Shown in pieces: positions 25,435 through 38,344 of a DNA stretch of 64,000 nt. The DNA is from Oreocharis arfaki (taxonomy: Eukaryota; Chordata; Aves; Passeriformes; Paramythiidae): NCBI GenBank assembly GCA_013398015.1, contig VZRR01013459.1, positions 1 through 64,000 of the forward strand. Direction: 5' to 3'. The first letter of the stretch is position 1. Each line of letters opens with the position of its first letter. The position numbers and the translations under genes are program-made. The notes under the pieces were generated by a model, which searched no databases, was not told the origin of the DNA, and worked only from the letters and a program-made list of their open reading frames with translations.

Positions 25435-26122
25435 ATGGATTGGGAGAGGAAATCATTGAGAGCAACCTGGGTGTTCTGGTGGATGAAAAGCTGGACATGA
25501 GCTAACTGTGTGAGCTTGCAGCCCAGAAGGTGAGCTGCATCCTGAGCTGCATCAGAAGAGGAGTGGCCAGCACGCTGGGGAAGGTGATTCTGCCCCTCTA
25601 CTCTGCCCTCGTGAGGCCCCACCTGGAGTTCTGTGTCCAGGCCTCAAATCCTCAGCACAAGAAAGATGCAAACCTTTCAGAACTGTTCTAAATGTGGGCC
25701 ACGAGGATGATCAGAGGGCTTGAGGACCTCTTCTATGAAGACAGGCTAAGAGAATTGGGATTGTTCAGTCTAGAGAAGAGAAGGGTCCAGGGACACTTCA
25801 TTGTGGCCTTCCAGTTGCTAAAGGGTGTTTATTAAAATAGGGAGGGCAACATTTTATAAGAGCATAAAGTGATAGGGTAAGGGGAAAGGGTTTTAAACTG
25901 AAAGAGGATAAATTTAGATTCTATGTTGGGAAGAAATTCTTTACTGTGAGAGTGATGAGGCACGAGAACAGGTTGCCCAAAGAAGTTTTAAATGCCCCTC
26001 CCTGGCATTGCTCAAGGCAAGGTTGGATGGGGCTTTGGGCAACCTGGTCTAGTAGAAGGTGTTGAGGAGGACTAGAAAGACATAATCTTAATGAACCCTT
26101 CCAGTCTGAGCCAATCTATGAC
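25435..26122 (+). mobile_element. CR1 LINE fragment with ORF2 C-terminus and 3' UTR
   Basis: About 690 bp of CR1 in the sense direction. The first half translates in one frame as the C-terminal end of CR1 ORF2 (reverse transcriptase polyprotein), from about 25520 to 25830. The phrases VILPLYSALVRPHLEFCVQ, then RMIRGLEDLFYEDRLRELG, then LFSLEKRR follow each other as in intact CR1. One in-frame TAA (after residues SELF, near 25690) breaks the frame, while reading phase is otherwise kept. The 3' UTR follows, with phrases GGAAGAAATTCTTTACTGTG, GAACAGGTTGCCC and GGATGGGGCTTTGGGCAAC, ending near CCAATCTATGACTGG, a decayed version of the terminal octamer repeat. The copy is 5'-truncated, immobile and more diverged than the copy near 16.7 kb. 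Confidence 0.93.
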
Positions 26123-29100
26123 TGGCTTGTAAAAAGATGTTTCAAATCATCAAGATATTTAACTTGAAAGCAGCTTTTGGAGTGGCTTACTAATGCTGTC
26201 CTTAGTAGTCAAACAGGTGTCTTTCTTTTTTTAGTTTCTCTTCTTTGGTTTGGTTTTGTTTGGCTTTGTTAATTAAATTAGCCATTTTGTGCCAGTTGGT
26301 CGTGCTTGTATTTGCTCCATACCATATCGTGTGTATTAAATAATCATCGAGTTACTGATTACAATAAGTGATTGTCTCTTAAGGCTGCCAAAAAACCTAT
26401 GGCAGAACTTCAGACACAGCAGAAGTAAAGCGTATCTGTTCACATTATAATTTAATCACAGGCTTTGTAGACCTGCAGAGTTTGGTTTGGTGAGCAGGCT
26501 CAGTAGTTGCCAGTGCTGTGAAGGTTGAGCTATGCTGAAAACATCCTTCTGGTTATCGCACATGGGTAGGTCAGACGTCCGGTTACCAGGATGGATCTTT
26601 GTCTGGGTTCAATGCCCTGATCTCCCTGTTGAATCAGTTTCAAGGGTAGACCTTTATTTTGTTATAAAATGTGATTGCTATCACACTGGAATAAAAGGTA
26701 TTTCATCAGGTTATTCAATAATGATCAATTTCTTTATATAATGAGGTCAACTTTTTGTGAACATATGGTTGCTGCAAGCCAGGTATTGTCATCCCAGTGG
26801 CTGAAGAATAGATTTTCATCTCTTCACCCACTCCCTAACGAAGAATTACCAGAGAAATATCCCACCATGTCTCTTGTTTAAAATTCATGTCCAAGACCAG
26901 GTACTCCAAAAAGAGGAAATCAGTGGAATTGTCTTAATTTGTCCTCCTACGTAAATAGACACTGCTTTCATAAACAGGAAGAACTAAGCATCGTTAGGAA
27001 GCACATTTGGCCTAAGTGCATTTTCTGGAAATATTTATGCTCTGCTCCTTGTTTTTTGATATCCAGCCTACATAGTTTAGAAGAAAGTGGTCTTGGGTCC
27101 TTTGCTTCATTACAGGTGCAGGCTGATCTGTTCCAACCCCAAATTTGTTCCTTAGAACTATTTTAATATTTCTGGGGGGAAAGTAATCTCCAATTGTATG
27201 ATGGTTGATTCCCATACTTCTTATATACCTCCAAGGAATCCATTCCGTTTCAGGGGGATTCCACACTATTCAACAATTTGGATGACTTCTATGGATTACT
27301 TATTGTATTTAGCATCATGTGTATGGGAAGCCTGTCACAAATCACATCTGTCAGAAAGGGGATGCCAATGGAGCTAATTACTTCGATGTAACTGTATTAC
27401 ATATTGGATATAAATGAGCTAATAAAATTACCCTTTTATAACAATTAGACCCTTCAAATCTAATTTGCTACTTTTAGAGTAATATCCTTTGATTTAGTAA
27501 TGTGCTGGAAAGGGCTGTAGTCATTGTAGATCTATGAAAAGATTGTTATATCTGGTGGTGACAGTATGAGTGTAAACTTCTAAAAGATATGTTTAATTTG
27601 ATATTGAACACATTTAAAAGCAGTTTTTCTACAAATACTGGACTATATTGAGGTAGAAAGGGCATTCAGCTGTTATATTTTAAACTTCTTTCCATTCAAT
27701 GTCCTCCAATGTATCTGCCAGTTATGAAGGACTCCTCTAGTATTTGCAAGATTCAGCATCTGCTGGACTCCTTTTTTTTCCTGTATGATGTTGGAACCAA
27801 GCTCATTTCTACTTGAGGCTCAAAGCTGTACCCATCATAGCAGTATAACCCTTTCAAACATAGCATGTATGGCAGTGACTTAGGTCTTTGTAAACTTTTT
27901 TATAGTTTACTTTGTGAGTAGTGAACAGTACTTACTGGGTTATTCTGCGTTTTGCTTTTCCTTTTCTGTCCTATACTCTGCCTTCTTTGCCACACTTTCT
28001 AAATGTTTTCTTACATCTCTACTGATTTAGTCTGTGGTTTAGCATCCTGAAGACTTTTGTGCATGATAACGATGCATTCATAAACTAAAACCAAATGAGA
28101 CCTTGAACAAAATGTCAGGGTCTTGCAAAATGCCTGCTCTGGCCATCAAGGCAAACATCCTTTTGGCTGCAAAGCCCAAACCTCAGAAATTACTTTTTCC
28201 CTCCCGATTTCTCTCCTTTGCCCTCTTTCCTCTTCACTTCTTAGTACCTTCTATTAGGGAAACAGCCTTTCTTTTTCTAAAAAACCTGAAGACTCTAGTC
28301 TTTCTTTCCTTAGCCCTGTTGTTGTCCATTGCTCTGAAACATGCTGACAGGGAGAGAATCCATCTTCCGGACTCAGGAGCCAGCACAGGAAGGAGACCAA
28401 AAAGCAGTTGCAAAGTTTGCTTGCTCCTCACAACAGAGCCTGGACCGGGAAGCATCTGCTTAAAGGAGAGGAGTAAATAACAGTAAACCTGGTGCTCTGA
28501 TAGCAGTTATTTAGGTTATGCTACTATGCAGCATTTGCAACTAGTAACTGGGTCTTGACCTTGATCTGTCTATGTATAAAACTGTCATTATTTGCACTCA
28601 CAGGAGGTTAAACATCTCCAAACAAAACGAGTTGAATAATATCTAATTGTTTTTTAATGGTTTTACAATTTTAGTTTTAAGAGGGTAATAGTTATTTCAT
28701 GTTTGTTGGAGCCTGCTGGTCATGATGATACGCGTCTCAAAGTTTTCTTGGGCTACTAGAGAGGCTTTTGGAGGTGTTTTTTCTTTTGTCAAATCTCTGA
28801 ATTGTTTAATGGAGGCTGACACACAGGCAGGAGGTATTGGTTAAACCTTTGTCAGCTCTTTCAGTTCCCAGCTAATCTAGAAGCTGAATGCTAGCCCCAA
28901 CTCCATTAACACTGAAATCACCAAAGAAGTGTAATTTTGGACCACCTTAATTTACGTTTGTTCTGTTATCTAGTCTCCTTGAAGCACATGACCATTAAAC
29001 TCAGACATATAATGGATAGCGTAATAATGTTTGCACAGTTAATGTCTTCAATCAGTACTGTACCACCAGTCCCAAGAGAGGACTATAATCCAGCAGTCCC

Positions 29101-32100
29101 TCTGAATGCTCTATGAACAAAGACATGCCCACATGCAGTCTACATCTATACCCTGTCAACATGCCAGCACTGAAGGAATCAAAATTTGCTACAGCTTCAC
29201 TGCATTTTTCTGCTTTTTTTGGATTCTGAGATGAACAGTCTGAAAACTGTTTTTTTTATTATTTTCTGAGTTTTCTTAGGATATAATTTGGATCAATCCA
29301 CCCTTTTTTTAATGTAATTTGATTTCAAACCCCAATTTTTCCATTATATTGCTGAGCTAGCTTTTTGCTTTGACTAAGAAGGATTGGAATAACTTCATAT
29401 TGTCTCTCTGAACGTGACAGTTGACATCCTGAAATTATATATTTATTAATGTTAAACCACAATTAAAACACACAATGTTGCACTTTAAAAGCTGATCTCA
29501 TCATCTGCAGTTTAGCTCAGTTTTCTCTTCCTTCACCCATGCCCCCATTCCAATGGTGGATTGAAACCAGGCTTTCTGGCTGCAGCCTTTGAAATCTGAA
29601 TTTCATCAGTGATAGAGCACTGGAATGTCTGATTCGAAGCAGAAAAGATTTATTGCAATCAATGTTAGTGCATAAAAAGTCACGCCATCCTGTTTTAAAA
29701 GTTACCTACTGCCTCTCTCTTCTCTCCAACCACTCCACCTGACTTACACCTTACTGTAGAACAGCGTACTTGCAATCCCATCTCAGACAAGGGTGGGGTT
29801 TTTTAATGATTCATTCAAATATGTAATAATTATGATCAAAGCATATTTCACAAATTGAAATTAATCACATTTTTAGTGTTGGCCCATGAACACTAAACAA
29901 TTTCTTGTGGGGGGCCCTATTATAGATCAGTGAAAGTTCAGAACTTAATTTGTCTTTAGTGCATTTTTGGGGGGTAGTAAATGATTTCATACAGACTTTC
30001 TGGCTCTATGTGAGCTTTCCTTTTGGCACAAGTTTACTTAAAAATAAAAAATGTAGAACAGACAGTAGCTGCATTTCATAAACCACTCGATTATTTCAAG
30101 TTGATTTTTAATACTATATCTAAATTGACAGAAAGAAAAAGCTTGGCAAGTGTGTTAGATCAATTATCTGTGATGCTTTTAATTTATAAGGGAGATTGTG
30201 ATTTGCTACTAAGCACGAAATCATATTAGCAGTTGGCAACTGAAAAACATATTTTCCTATAAACTGTACATGGAGGAAATAAAAAGTGTACAATCAGTCA
30301 GCAAGAAAGCTTGTGGGAGTTTTTCTTTCTGTAACATTATATAAGTACAGGTAAAATTTAGACAACTGGGAGCAGTTTTTTTAGGCAGGAATCTGCTCAA
30401 AGGGCTTTTAAACATAGGGTTTATCTCACATACCATGAGTCTATCTGGTTTTGCTGTGACAAAGGTTCTATGACATTCTCATGTTGTAAAGATAAAATTA
30501 GGTTCCTTTCCTGAAATGTGGGAAAGATTCCACAAAATGTCTGTTGCTCAAAATCGATACAGGAAGTAAATCAATTTACTGAGTAATAGATCTCTTCAGA
30601 AAATGCCAAAAAAGCTGTGAATTATTTGAGGGATATGACCTTGCTGTCCTCTTATTGTCTCAGAGGACGATGAAAGGAGAGAGAGTTAATTTCATGTATG
30701 TCCCTCATGTAGATATTTATCATCAGCACTGATACAATCTTAAATTTTCTTTAAACAACTCCAAGATAAGTTTATAGTGCTGGCCAAACATTCCAGATTT
30801 GTTTCAACGAAAGTGAAAACTTTTAAAAATTTGAGAAAGAATATGCATGACAGCTGTGAGGGAACATGTTAGTCACTTCACAGGGTGAGGACATGACAGG
30901 ACAGAGCAAAATATTGGGCCCACTGGAACACAAAGTAGAACACATTTTTTCTGGAAAAATGTCTTTTGGATGTCTCTTCAGAAATGTTTTTGGGTAGGAA
31001 GATCAATAAGATGGGTCCAGCACAGCTCTTGGTGTGGCTGGATTTACTGTTTTTAGTGACGCTGTTAGTACAGTGAAGCCCCGGAAATTCCAGGTGTTTT
31101 TAGGATATGCTCACTAACTAAATAGAAGTGTGGTTATAGGCCATGTGGGTAGCCCAGAATCTCAGGTTTATTATAATGAAGCTTTGCCAAGATTTTTCAC
31201 AGAGTATCCTGAAAGCTAGATTATAAGGCAGAAATCTGAATGCTGGTTTCTACCAGTAGTGTGGGTCCACCTTTACAAGAACTTCTGCTATGAGCAGGCC
31301 TTTGCCAGTGAATTTTTATGCCTGTTTTCTTTATCTTAGTAGAAGTCCCGTTTTTTGGAAGAGTCCTGAGAATCTCTTTCCCTTTGCAGAAGTGGCAGTC
31401 CTGCCCCCTCATGCCCCAGAGACCCTGTAAAATGAAAGGATAAAGCCCCAGGTTTTTGCTTGGAGACTTTGGAACTGGAGGAGTACATAGACTTAACATT
31501 TCTCTCCAGAATGTTGAGCCATGAAGGTTAGGAGCAGATTCTTTAGTTGACTATTTGGTACTTTCCATACATGCAGAGCTGAAACCAGGCTAAGCTTGAG
31601 AGGTAAGAGCCCAATCAGCTCCTACCACTTTGCAAAGTTTCTGTTTAATTTACATGTAGTAGAGTTTTCTCACTGCTGACACTAGAGGAAGTTTGCATAT
31701 GCTGACACCCTTAAGCTATTTATACTGTATTTGACTCTAGGATTTATGAGTGAATTTTCAGACCCTTTCCTGAATGTTTTTCACGTTAGTATATGTGTGA
31801 TCTGCCATGGCAAGATCCACAGAATTAAAGGGTAGAACACTTTTGAGAAGATTTTAAATTGCATTCAGAAATCAAATTAGGAGATGACTGCTCTTGTGGA
31901 ATAAAATTGTACCCCTTCTGTGAAGACACTACTGTATTTGTTTTGTTAGTTTTGACTTACTGATTGTAGTGAAATGCTCAAGAGTGGACTACTGGTTTCC
32001 AAGCTTTAGTCATTTTATCTGAATTCTAGCTGTGTTTTAACAGAATGAGGGTGCACTTGCTGTGAGAGAAAATGCCACTACTAGTTCACAATATGAAATT

Positions 32101-35100
32101 TTTTCTGTTTATTTTCCTTTTAATTTATTTGAATGATATAATCTGTGCTATTGCCTTTGGTCTGTGTTTACTAACCTTAGTGCAGTGCCTTCTGCTGCTT
32201 TAAATCACAGTGACTTTAATAGTACAAGAGATCCAAAACCATGTCTAGATGTATCTTAGTTGTTTTACCTGTTGTAGCTGTAAATTAAACCTGCTTAGGT
32301 CATGGAAGAAAGCCTGTTTAATCTGTTTCAGGTGGTTAATCTCAAAACACAACCTCTAGGATCCTGTTTTTAGTTTTTCAATCTCCTCTCCTTCCACTTT
32401 TTTTTGGTAAGTCTATTGACTACTATGGTGGATGAAACTTCCTCCCTGCACTGCTTATCCTTTCCTGGGTTGTCCTGTGTCTGACCTTTGTCTTGGCCTT
32501 GCTGCCAGCCTCAGTGGCCATCATCTGTCTTTTACATGCTTTTATGAATTCATGGGAAAACTCCAGTCTATTCCATCTCTTCTGCTTAAATCTCTGCTGC
32601 TCTGCTGCAGTGCTCTTCACTGAGCAGGACATCAGTCAAAAATCGACTGTTCTTCTGAACTCGTCAGTTAAACAAGCTTTCAATTCATATTTATGGTCCA
32701 TCTCAGTTTATTCTGGCTAAGGAGCTGCCTTACCTTATTTCACTAGCTGAAGCAGCCCATTGTAGCCCTTACTTATTGATATTTATTTGGACAGCAGAAG
32801 GGAAGCTGACTGGGAGGTGCTTGCATCGCCTGACCCACTAGAAGGTACTAGGGAGTGGCTGGAACACAAGGAAGGCCTACAGGTCTCTCCAGGGGAAAAG
32901 TCTAGGCCTATGTGCGGAGCTTGCTACAATAAGGAGCCTTAGCCTTATTTGAAAGACTTACATGCTTCTCTAATAGAGAAATAGTACAAATAATAACACC
33001 TTTGTCTTAGCTCTCATGCTCTTCTCAGCTTTGTGTTTGTAATATATTAACAGAGGCAGGCATTGATGAGTACTTTTTTGCACGTCTTTTGCTTTGAAAG
33101 TTAGTCTGCAAAGGTTAATAAAATGATAATACGTATTTCTGAAGTGCTATCTAGTCAAGTAACAGAAATTCTTTATTATTTATGCAGGGACTAACTGGCA
33201 AAATGAAGGGCTAACACTGTGACTGAGGTAGCTGTGCACAGGAGGCGCAAAGCTGCTTGGATCATTCCATGAAGACAAAGAAGTGCACAGCTCAGCTCAC
33301 TTACCTCTGACACACAAGCCCAGGTGGATTTATTCTCCCAGTATACATGCCTCTTATTAATGCTATTAAAAATTATTGCTCCAACAAGATGAAAATACAC
33401 CCTTAAGATAACAGTTTAACATTTATTTCCAATCTTATTTTTGGTTTTTTGGAAACATAGAAGAGAACTATCGCTCGTTTCCCAGGCGGAGTAAAGGGGA
33501 ACAATATAAACTCTGTGTTTTAGTGTGAAAAATGTAAACACAGATGAAATGTACTTCAGAACTCATTTTGCCAAAGCTTTTCTTGGATGATTTCCATCAA
33601 CGTAGTTATTGTAATTACTTTCCAAATGTTACCCATGTGATTCTCGTTTGCTGCATGTTTAATTCCCTGCCTTAAATGAAGGCACTCAGGTATGACTAAG
33701 GATGGCAGACATCTAAAGATTTGTAGGTTCAACCTGCGTAATGGCCCCACAGTGGTCAAATAGTGCTCACATGCTCTTATATGAACTACAGTAAGAACTG
33801 GTTGAAATTCTATGTGTAGATTCAGTCTTGTGAATCTAAAAAGTAGATGTTATCCATGGCATGATACTTCAGGTATAAAATTAATATTTAAAATGAATTC
33901 TTTTTAATTTGTTTCTGTTAATCGACATGTAAAAGCCTAAGGGTTCCCATCGAAAGTAGCTAGAGTAAGTAATTAAAGGTCAAAGCAGCTGCAGTAAAAT
34001 TAGGGCTACTACTGTATTACATTATTCTCATAATTTACTTCTCTTATTCCTTCTACTGTAGAGACCAACCACAAATAAACATTGTGTCTCAAATACAGGT
34101 TAAGAGTCAAAACTTGTCAGCTTAGACACTAGTAAATCAGTCATAAAGGTATAGCCAACAATAAAAATTTTGTAGTTAAGGCTCTTTTTGCTTGCGTTTG
34201 TTCTATGGCTAAGTCACTTCAATGGATTTAATACTCCCAGCAATAAAATGCAGGCTCTGCCCATTAAAATTTTTCGTCCTACATGAATGTGGCCTTTCTC
34301 CTCCTCTTTCATATCCTCTCTTAATTTAGAAATGTCTGGTTGGATCACAGTGGTGTTGCCAGATTATCTGGGAGTTGGGGAAGGTGCAATGCTAATATCG
34401 AGGTGACTTTCTTGCAATCCTGAAAGAACATTAAAAACCCCTAGAAAAAGTCCAGCTCCAGGAAAAATGTTAAATGCAAATCAACTCTGTCAATTCTAGG
34501 CTAAATCTCAAGATAGAGGACTGTTTCCTCCTACAATATTTGAACATTCTGGCATACTGGTGGTGATCATGTAATTCCCTGAAAAATGTTCTGCACAGCA
34601 CTTTTTTGTTTAATGAACCTTGAATTTGTGTCAGAATATCTTTTTAGCTTTATGCAATAAAGCATAATGCTCCATTTACGGAAGCAGAGGGTAGAAAACA
34701 GAAAAGCCAATGGATCACGACTGTCAAAAAGCAACTGCTTCCATCACTACCCCTACATCCCTTCCAGTGCAAGAGGCAGAGGGCAGCCTTGCATTTCTTT
34801 TTTTTCTATCCTCTTTGGCTTTGCTTTATGTTTTGATTCTAAATGTTATGAGACACAAGGTGAGTTATTCAAAACTATTTATTAGCTTGTTAAACTGAAA
34901 TGCCTTTGCTCTTTGGCCAAGTTTTATAAGAACCCACAAAACATTGAAGTACCTCACAGGCAGTGCCCCACCTTCGCAGATGACATCAGTGCAAAAGGAC
35001 TAGATTTTTCAATTTATCTTTAAAAATATATTTCTAACAAGTACACATTCTTACATGTATTTTCTTTCACTTGGATCAGCCAACTTATATGAAGTCATGA

Positions 35101-35369
35101 TTTATGTCTCCCAAAGGATCTTAAGAATTTAGAATCTGTAAGCCTGATCCTAACATCTTTACTCAGGCAAAATGCCTGTAATAAACCAGAGGATATATAA
35201 GGCTTCATATAGCATTTGGCCATGAATTAAAAAACACCATTAAAAAAAGCATTTGCAGGTGTCAAAGGTGAACTTTGCCTTGTATCTAAAGGTGAAGGAG
35301 TATTAAGATAGACTACAGTTTATGCACACATACAACTTTCAGCAGCTTGCTTGATGGCCTCTATGACAT
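26123..35369. other. Long single-copy noncoding stretch
   Basis: Nine kilobases without a recognised gene or repeat family. Features seen: a T/G-rich tract at 26221-26270; a 125-codon plus-strand frame at 28103-28480 opened by TTG, with a hydrophobic middle (about residues 31-80), which has no splice or family support; and AT-rich sequence at 27280-27500 rich in TAAT/ATTA cores. Other open frames are below 95 codons. No tRNA A/B boxes, snRNA or microRNA seed-bearing hairpin was recognised by eye. Confidence 0.45.
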
Positions 35370-35864
35370 TTTCGTCAATGTCCTTTTAGTGCATCCCAGC
35401 AGGCAATGGTACACGTACGTGGGTGTATCTTTGTGAGCCTTTCAGCTCAGGCCGGGTGGGTGAGCACTCCTGAGGAGACTCATCCTGTTCTCTCTCAGTC
35501 CATGTCGCAGAGCATTCTCCTCGCACACAGGCTGCTTTTTGAGCTAAGCCAAGTCCGAAAAGGTGCTTCAGGAGCTGAACTAATGCAGACCCCCAGCTCA
35601 CGGGCATCTGTTCAGCGAGGCCAGTCTAGAGCTCATCTGAACCAGCAGCCTGTCCTCCCACATGCAGATAGTTTGGAAGTCAGGTCCTTGGCTTCGGTTG
35701 TTTCACTTTCCAGATCTGCTTGTGTTGGGATGCACAGCTCATCGGGGTAGATCAGTCACATATCATGTTCTTCTTTCTCCTAGTACAAAGCGCACTGTAA
35801 CTGCAGCCTCAGCAGCTAACCCACATGTCTGCTGCACATCTGTACAGTGAAGAAGTCTGTGATA
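35370..35864. promoter_or_regulatory. CpG-enriched block, candidate regulatory segment or decayed exon
   Basis: About 12 CpG dinucleotides fall between 35371 and 35790, in a window where most kilobases hold only a few. Composition is also clearly more GC-rich than the flanks. The plus strand is open for 114 codons (35406-35750) and the minus strand for 73 codons (35607-35386), with no recognised domain. Pyrimidine-rich AG sites resembling acceptors occur at TGTTCTCTCTCAG (about 35500) and TTCTTTCTCCTAG (about 35783). This could be a small regulatory element with low methylation, a lncRNA exon or an ancient coding exon; none is proven. Confidence 0.3.
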
Positions 35865-35888
35865 GGGGTTTGGGGGTGGGTGGTGGGG
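35865..35888 (+). other. Canonical G-quadruplex motif
   Basis: Four runs of at least three G (GGGG, GGGGG, GGG, GGGG) are separated by loops of 3, 1 and 4 bases (TTT, T, TGGT). This satisfies the G3+N1-7 rule. The motif abuts the CpG-enriched block and is followed by a pyrimidine tract (35895-35910). Confidence 0.8.
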
Positions 35889-36240
35889 TGGTGTTTTCTT
35901 TCTTTTTTTTAACGTCTATCAGGGAGTCTTAAATCTGGAGTTGTAGTTTTCTGTCATTGAATGTAATTTCAATGAAGAGATCTGTTGCATCTATCTGCCT
36001 TGCTCAGTTAGTGTCTCAAGCTACCACAATCTCAGTGTTTTGTAGATGAATCATATGTTATTCAAAAATCTCCTACCTGGAAAACTGTTCCATTCTTACT
36101 GCGGCAAGATTTATTTCACTAAAACCAACACAATTTAGCCTTGTCAGGCAATAAGTTTCAGTGACATATGTCAAAGACCCCACAGTGGATTGAGCTGACT
36201 GAAATCCAGGTTGCCCTGTTAAGAGGGTATTCCCTCTGCC
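35889..36240. other. Noncoding DNA between the G4 motif and a candidate exon
   Basis: A pyrimidine tract TTTTCTTTCTTTTTTTT at the start, then plain AT-rich sequence. Nothing else recognised. Confidence 0.5.
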
Positions 36241-36391
36241 TTAGGTCACACTGAGTTGCCCAAATGCTTGAATTGGAGTAGTCCCGGGAGCTCCCCCATC
36301 GAAGGTTTGTGGTGGAGTTGTTTTCAGCCAGTCAGACACCTCGGGTGGGTTGCTCTGGCATTTCTCGGCCACACAGCAATGGCAAGGATGA
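36241..36391 (-). other. Weak candidate terminal exon, minus strand
   Basis: On the minus strand a pyrimidine-rich acceptor (CACTCCTGCCTCTGTCCTAG) is followed by about 50 open codons ending in TAA at 36243-36241. The segment is much more GC-rich than its flanks and encodes a Pro/Thr/Gly-rich tail that includes PPEVSDWLKTTPPQTF. No AATAAA follows closely. It could be an alternative last exon, a decayed exon or chance. Confidence 0.2.
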
Positions 36392-36399
36392 CTAGGACA

Positions 36400-38344
36400 G
36401 AGGCAGGAGTGGGGTTGAAGCCTGGAACATGATAATTCAGACTGAAATAGTTTTATATTGCAGTGGAATTGTAGGCTTAGGCAAATGGGCTTACACTGAT
36501 TTGTAGCTATTGAACATGACTTGAAAAATTTAAGTAAAAATTCTGATCTGGTCACTATTTCAGAAAGCATTCATTCCATATTCAGTGTGAGCCACTACAG
36601 AACTGGGATTGTCTAAATTAACAGAATGAATTGTTAAATGGATCCTAAAAACCACCAATCTTTTAATGCAATCTGTTCTCTAATTCATCTCTGAGTTGCC
36701 CCTTTTTCCTCTGGATAGAAAGTTCACATGACACCATTAGAAGTGAACACTCCAAAAGGCAGAGAGAGGCCACTTCATGGACTGTTTTGGAAGTTCCCTA
36801 AAGTGAAAAATGATATTCTTGAGGATGAAGATTCCACAATGCCTTAAGGTACAGTACATTCTCTAAAAATGATGCCTAAGCATATTTTTTACTATCTGTA
36901 ATACTTCCAGCATAGCAAGATTACAGACATGCTCGTAAGGGTTTGCTGGGAGCTATAACAGTCAAATCTTTCCATAAATTATCAGCAGAAGAAAGCAGTC
37001 TTTTACTAGAAATTGATTTAACACTAACAAAATTGTGCTCATCTTAATGAGTTAATTTGATGTTCAAGTGCATATCGTGTACACTTCCTTGGGGCTTTAA
37101 ATAGAATCTAAAAATACTTGTAATGGATATTTAAAATGAATTGTCTCTCTCTCATGTATGGAAATATTAGGTCTATGTCCAAATTAATGCAATAGATATA
37201 TAAATAGGTGAAACGGAAATTTCAATGGAAATTCAAAATGGACTTTTCAATATAGAAGCATTGATTGATGGCTTCTTTCATTAGTGTATTTCAAATAAAA
37301 GGCTATAAAATTAGAAGGTCATGGAGAAATGCTGACACCACTTATTATAATTATTTGCTGTCCTGGACACTTTTATTAATGTCTTAATGCTCAGTAGCTT
37401 TAAGTAACCTATCATTTTGCAAAATAAAAGACAACTGATCAAGTTATTTTTAATGGCTGTATATTCCTTAGCTGTATAATGGTGGTGCCTTTTTTTTTTT
37501 TACAGCAGAAAAGGATCTTCCTTAAAACTATTTAATATTTGTGATGGATTAAGATTTTTAAAGTAATTGAATACTTACTTAAGAATTAATCTAAAAGTCT
37601 TAAAATGAATTAAAAGGTCAGCTTGGAGAAGGTGAAACAGGCCTGTTTTGTTTTGGTTTTGTAATTGGGAAGGACTTTTGGGTCTGAAGTTTGCTTGGGT
37701 GATGATGACAAGACCTGAGTAATCAAAGTCAGCAATACGCCCTTCAGTCGTGAAGAATGAAAAGTTCCATTTCTTAAAGGTGAAGCATTCAGGTGAATAC
37801 TAAAATCCTCATTGTAAATGTGAGATACATTTAGTAAAACTATACCCCAGATATTTTTTTTAAAAACTGTTCAGAGATTACATTTGCAATCTGATATACA
37901 TTTACAGTCTGGTGGCAGATTACATTTAATTCTTATTCTCATTCTCATCCCAACTCTCCCTGTTTCCTCTAAAAAGATTCACTTTACTGTAACTGCCTCT
38001 GTCAAACAGAGACAGTACTGTTGTGAGCAAATGCACACTGGTGACAATAAAGTCTCAATATTGCAGATAAGTCACAAAAAAATTGTAGGAGTTTAGATGA
38101 ACTTTTTTCCCCTAAAAATTGAGATGATCTGCAGGTGAGCACTGGCAGCATACACAGGGGACGTGGATGATAGCCACTGCTGAAGGACGGTGCTGGTGTC
38201 TTTTTAATCCACTATTCTGCGGAAAAAGTATAATCATCTGACTTCTTAACATGATAATCTGTTTTTAGCCGAATGTTTTACTAAGCACAGCCAAGTCTTG
38301 TTATTCCATGCTACCTGTATTTCTAAGAACACGCAAGCTACCTT
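36400..38344. other. AT-rich noncoding DNA, possibly with conserved noncoding elements
   Basis: No gene recognised. The 36990-37450 part has many homeodomain-like TAAT/ATTA cores, an uninterrupted unique character and no repeats, the look of many vertebrate developmental enhancers; conservation cannot be judged from one sequence. A T12 tract lies at 37490-37501. At 37921-37950 there are short degenerate ATTCTC units. Confidence 0.35.

Noticed and set aside
28103..28480. 125-codon plus-strand ORF with a hydrophobic middle
   Set aside because: Opened by TTG, pyrimidine-rich sequence explains the hydrophobic stretch, and no family, splice or poly(A) support.
37698..37790. GTGATGATGA resembling a C box of a C/D snoRNA
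   Set aside because: A CTGA is present, but no terminal stem or correctly spaced D box could be found.
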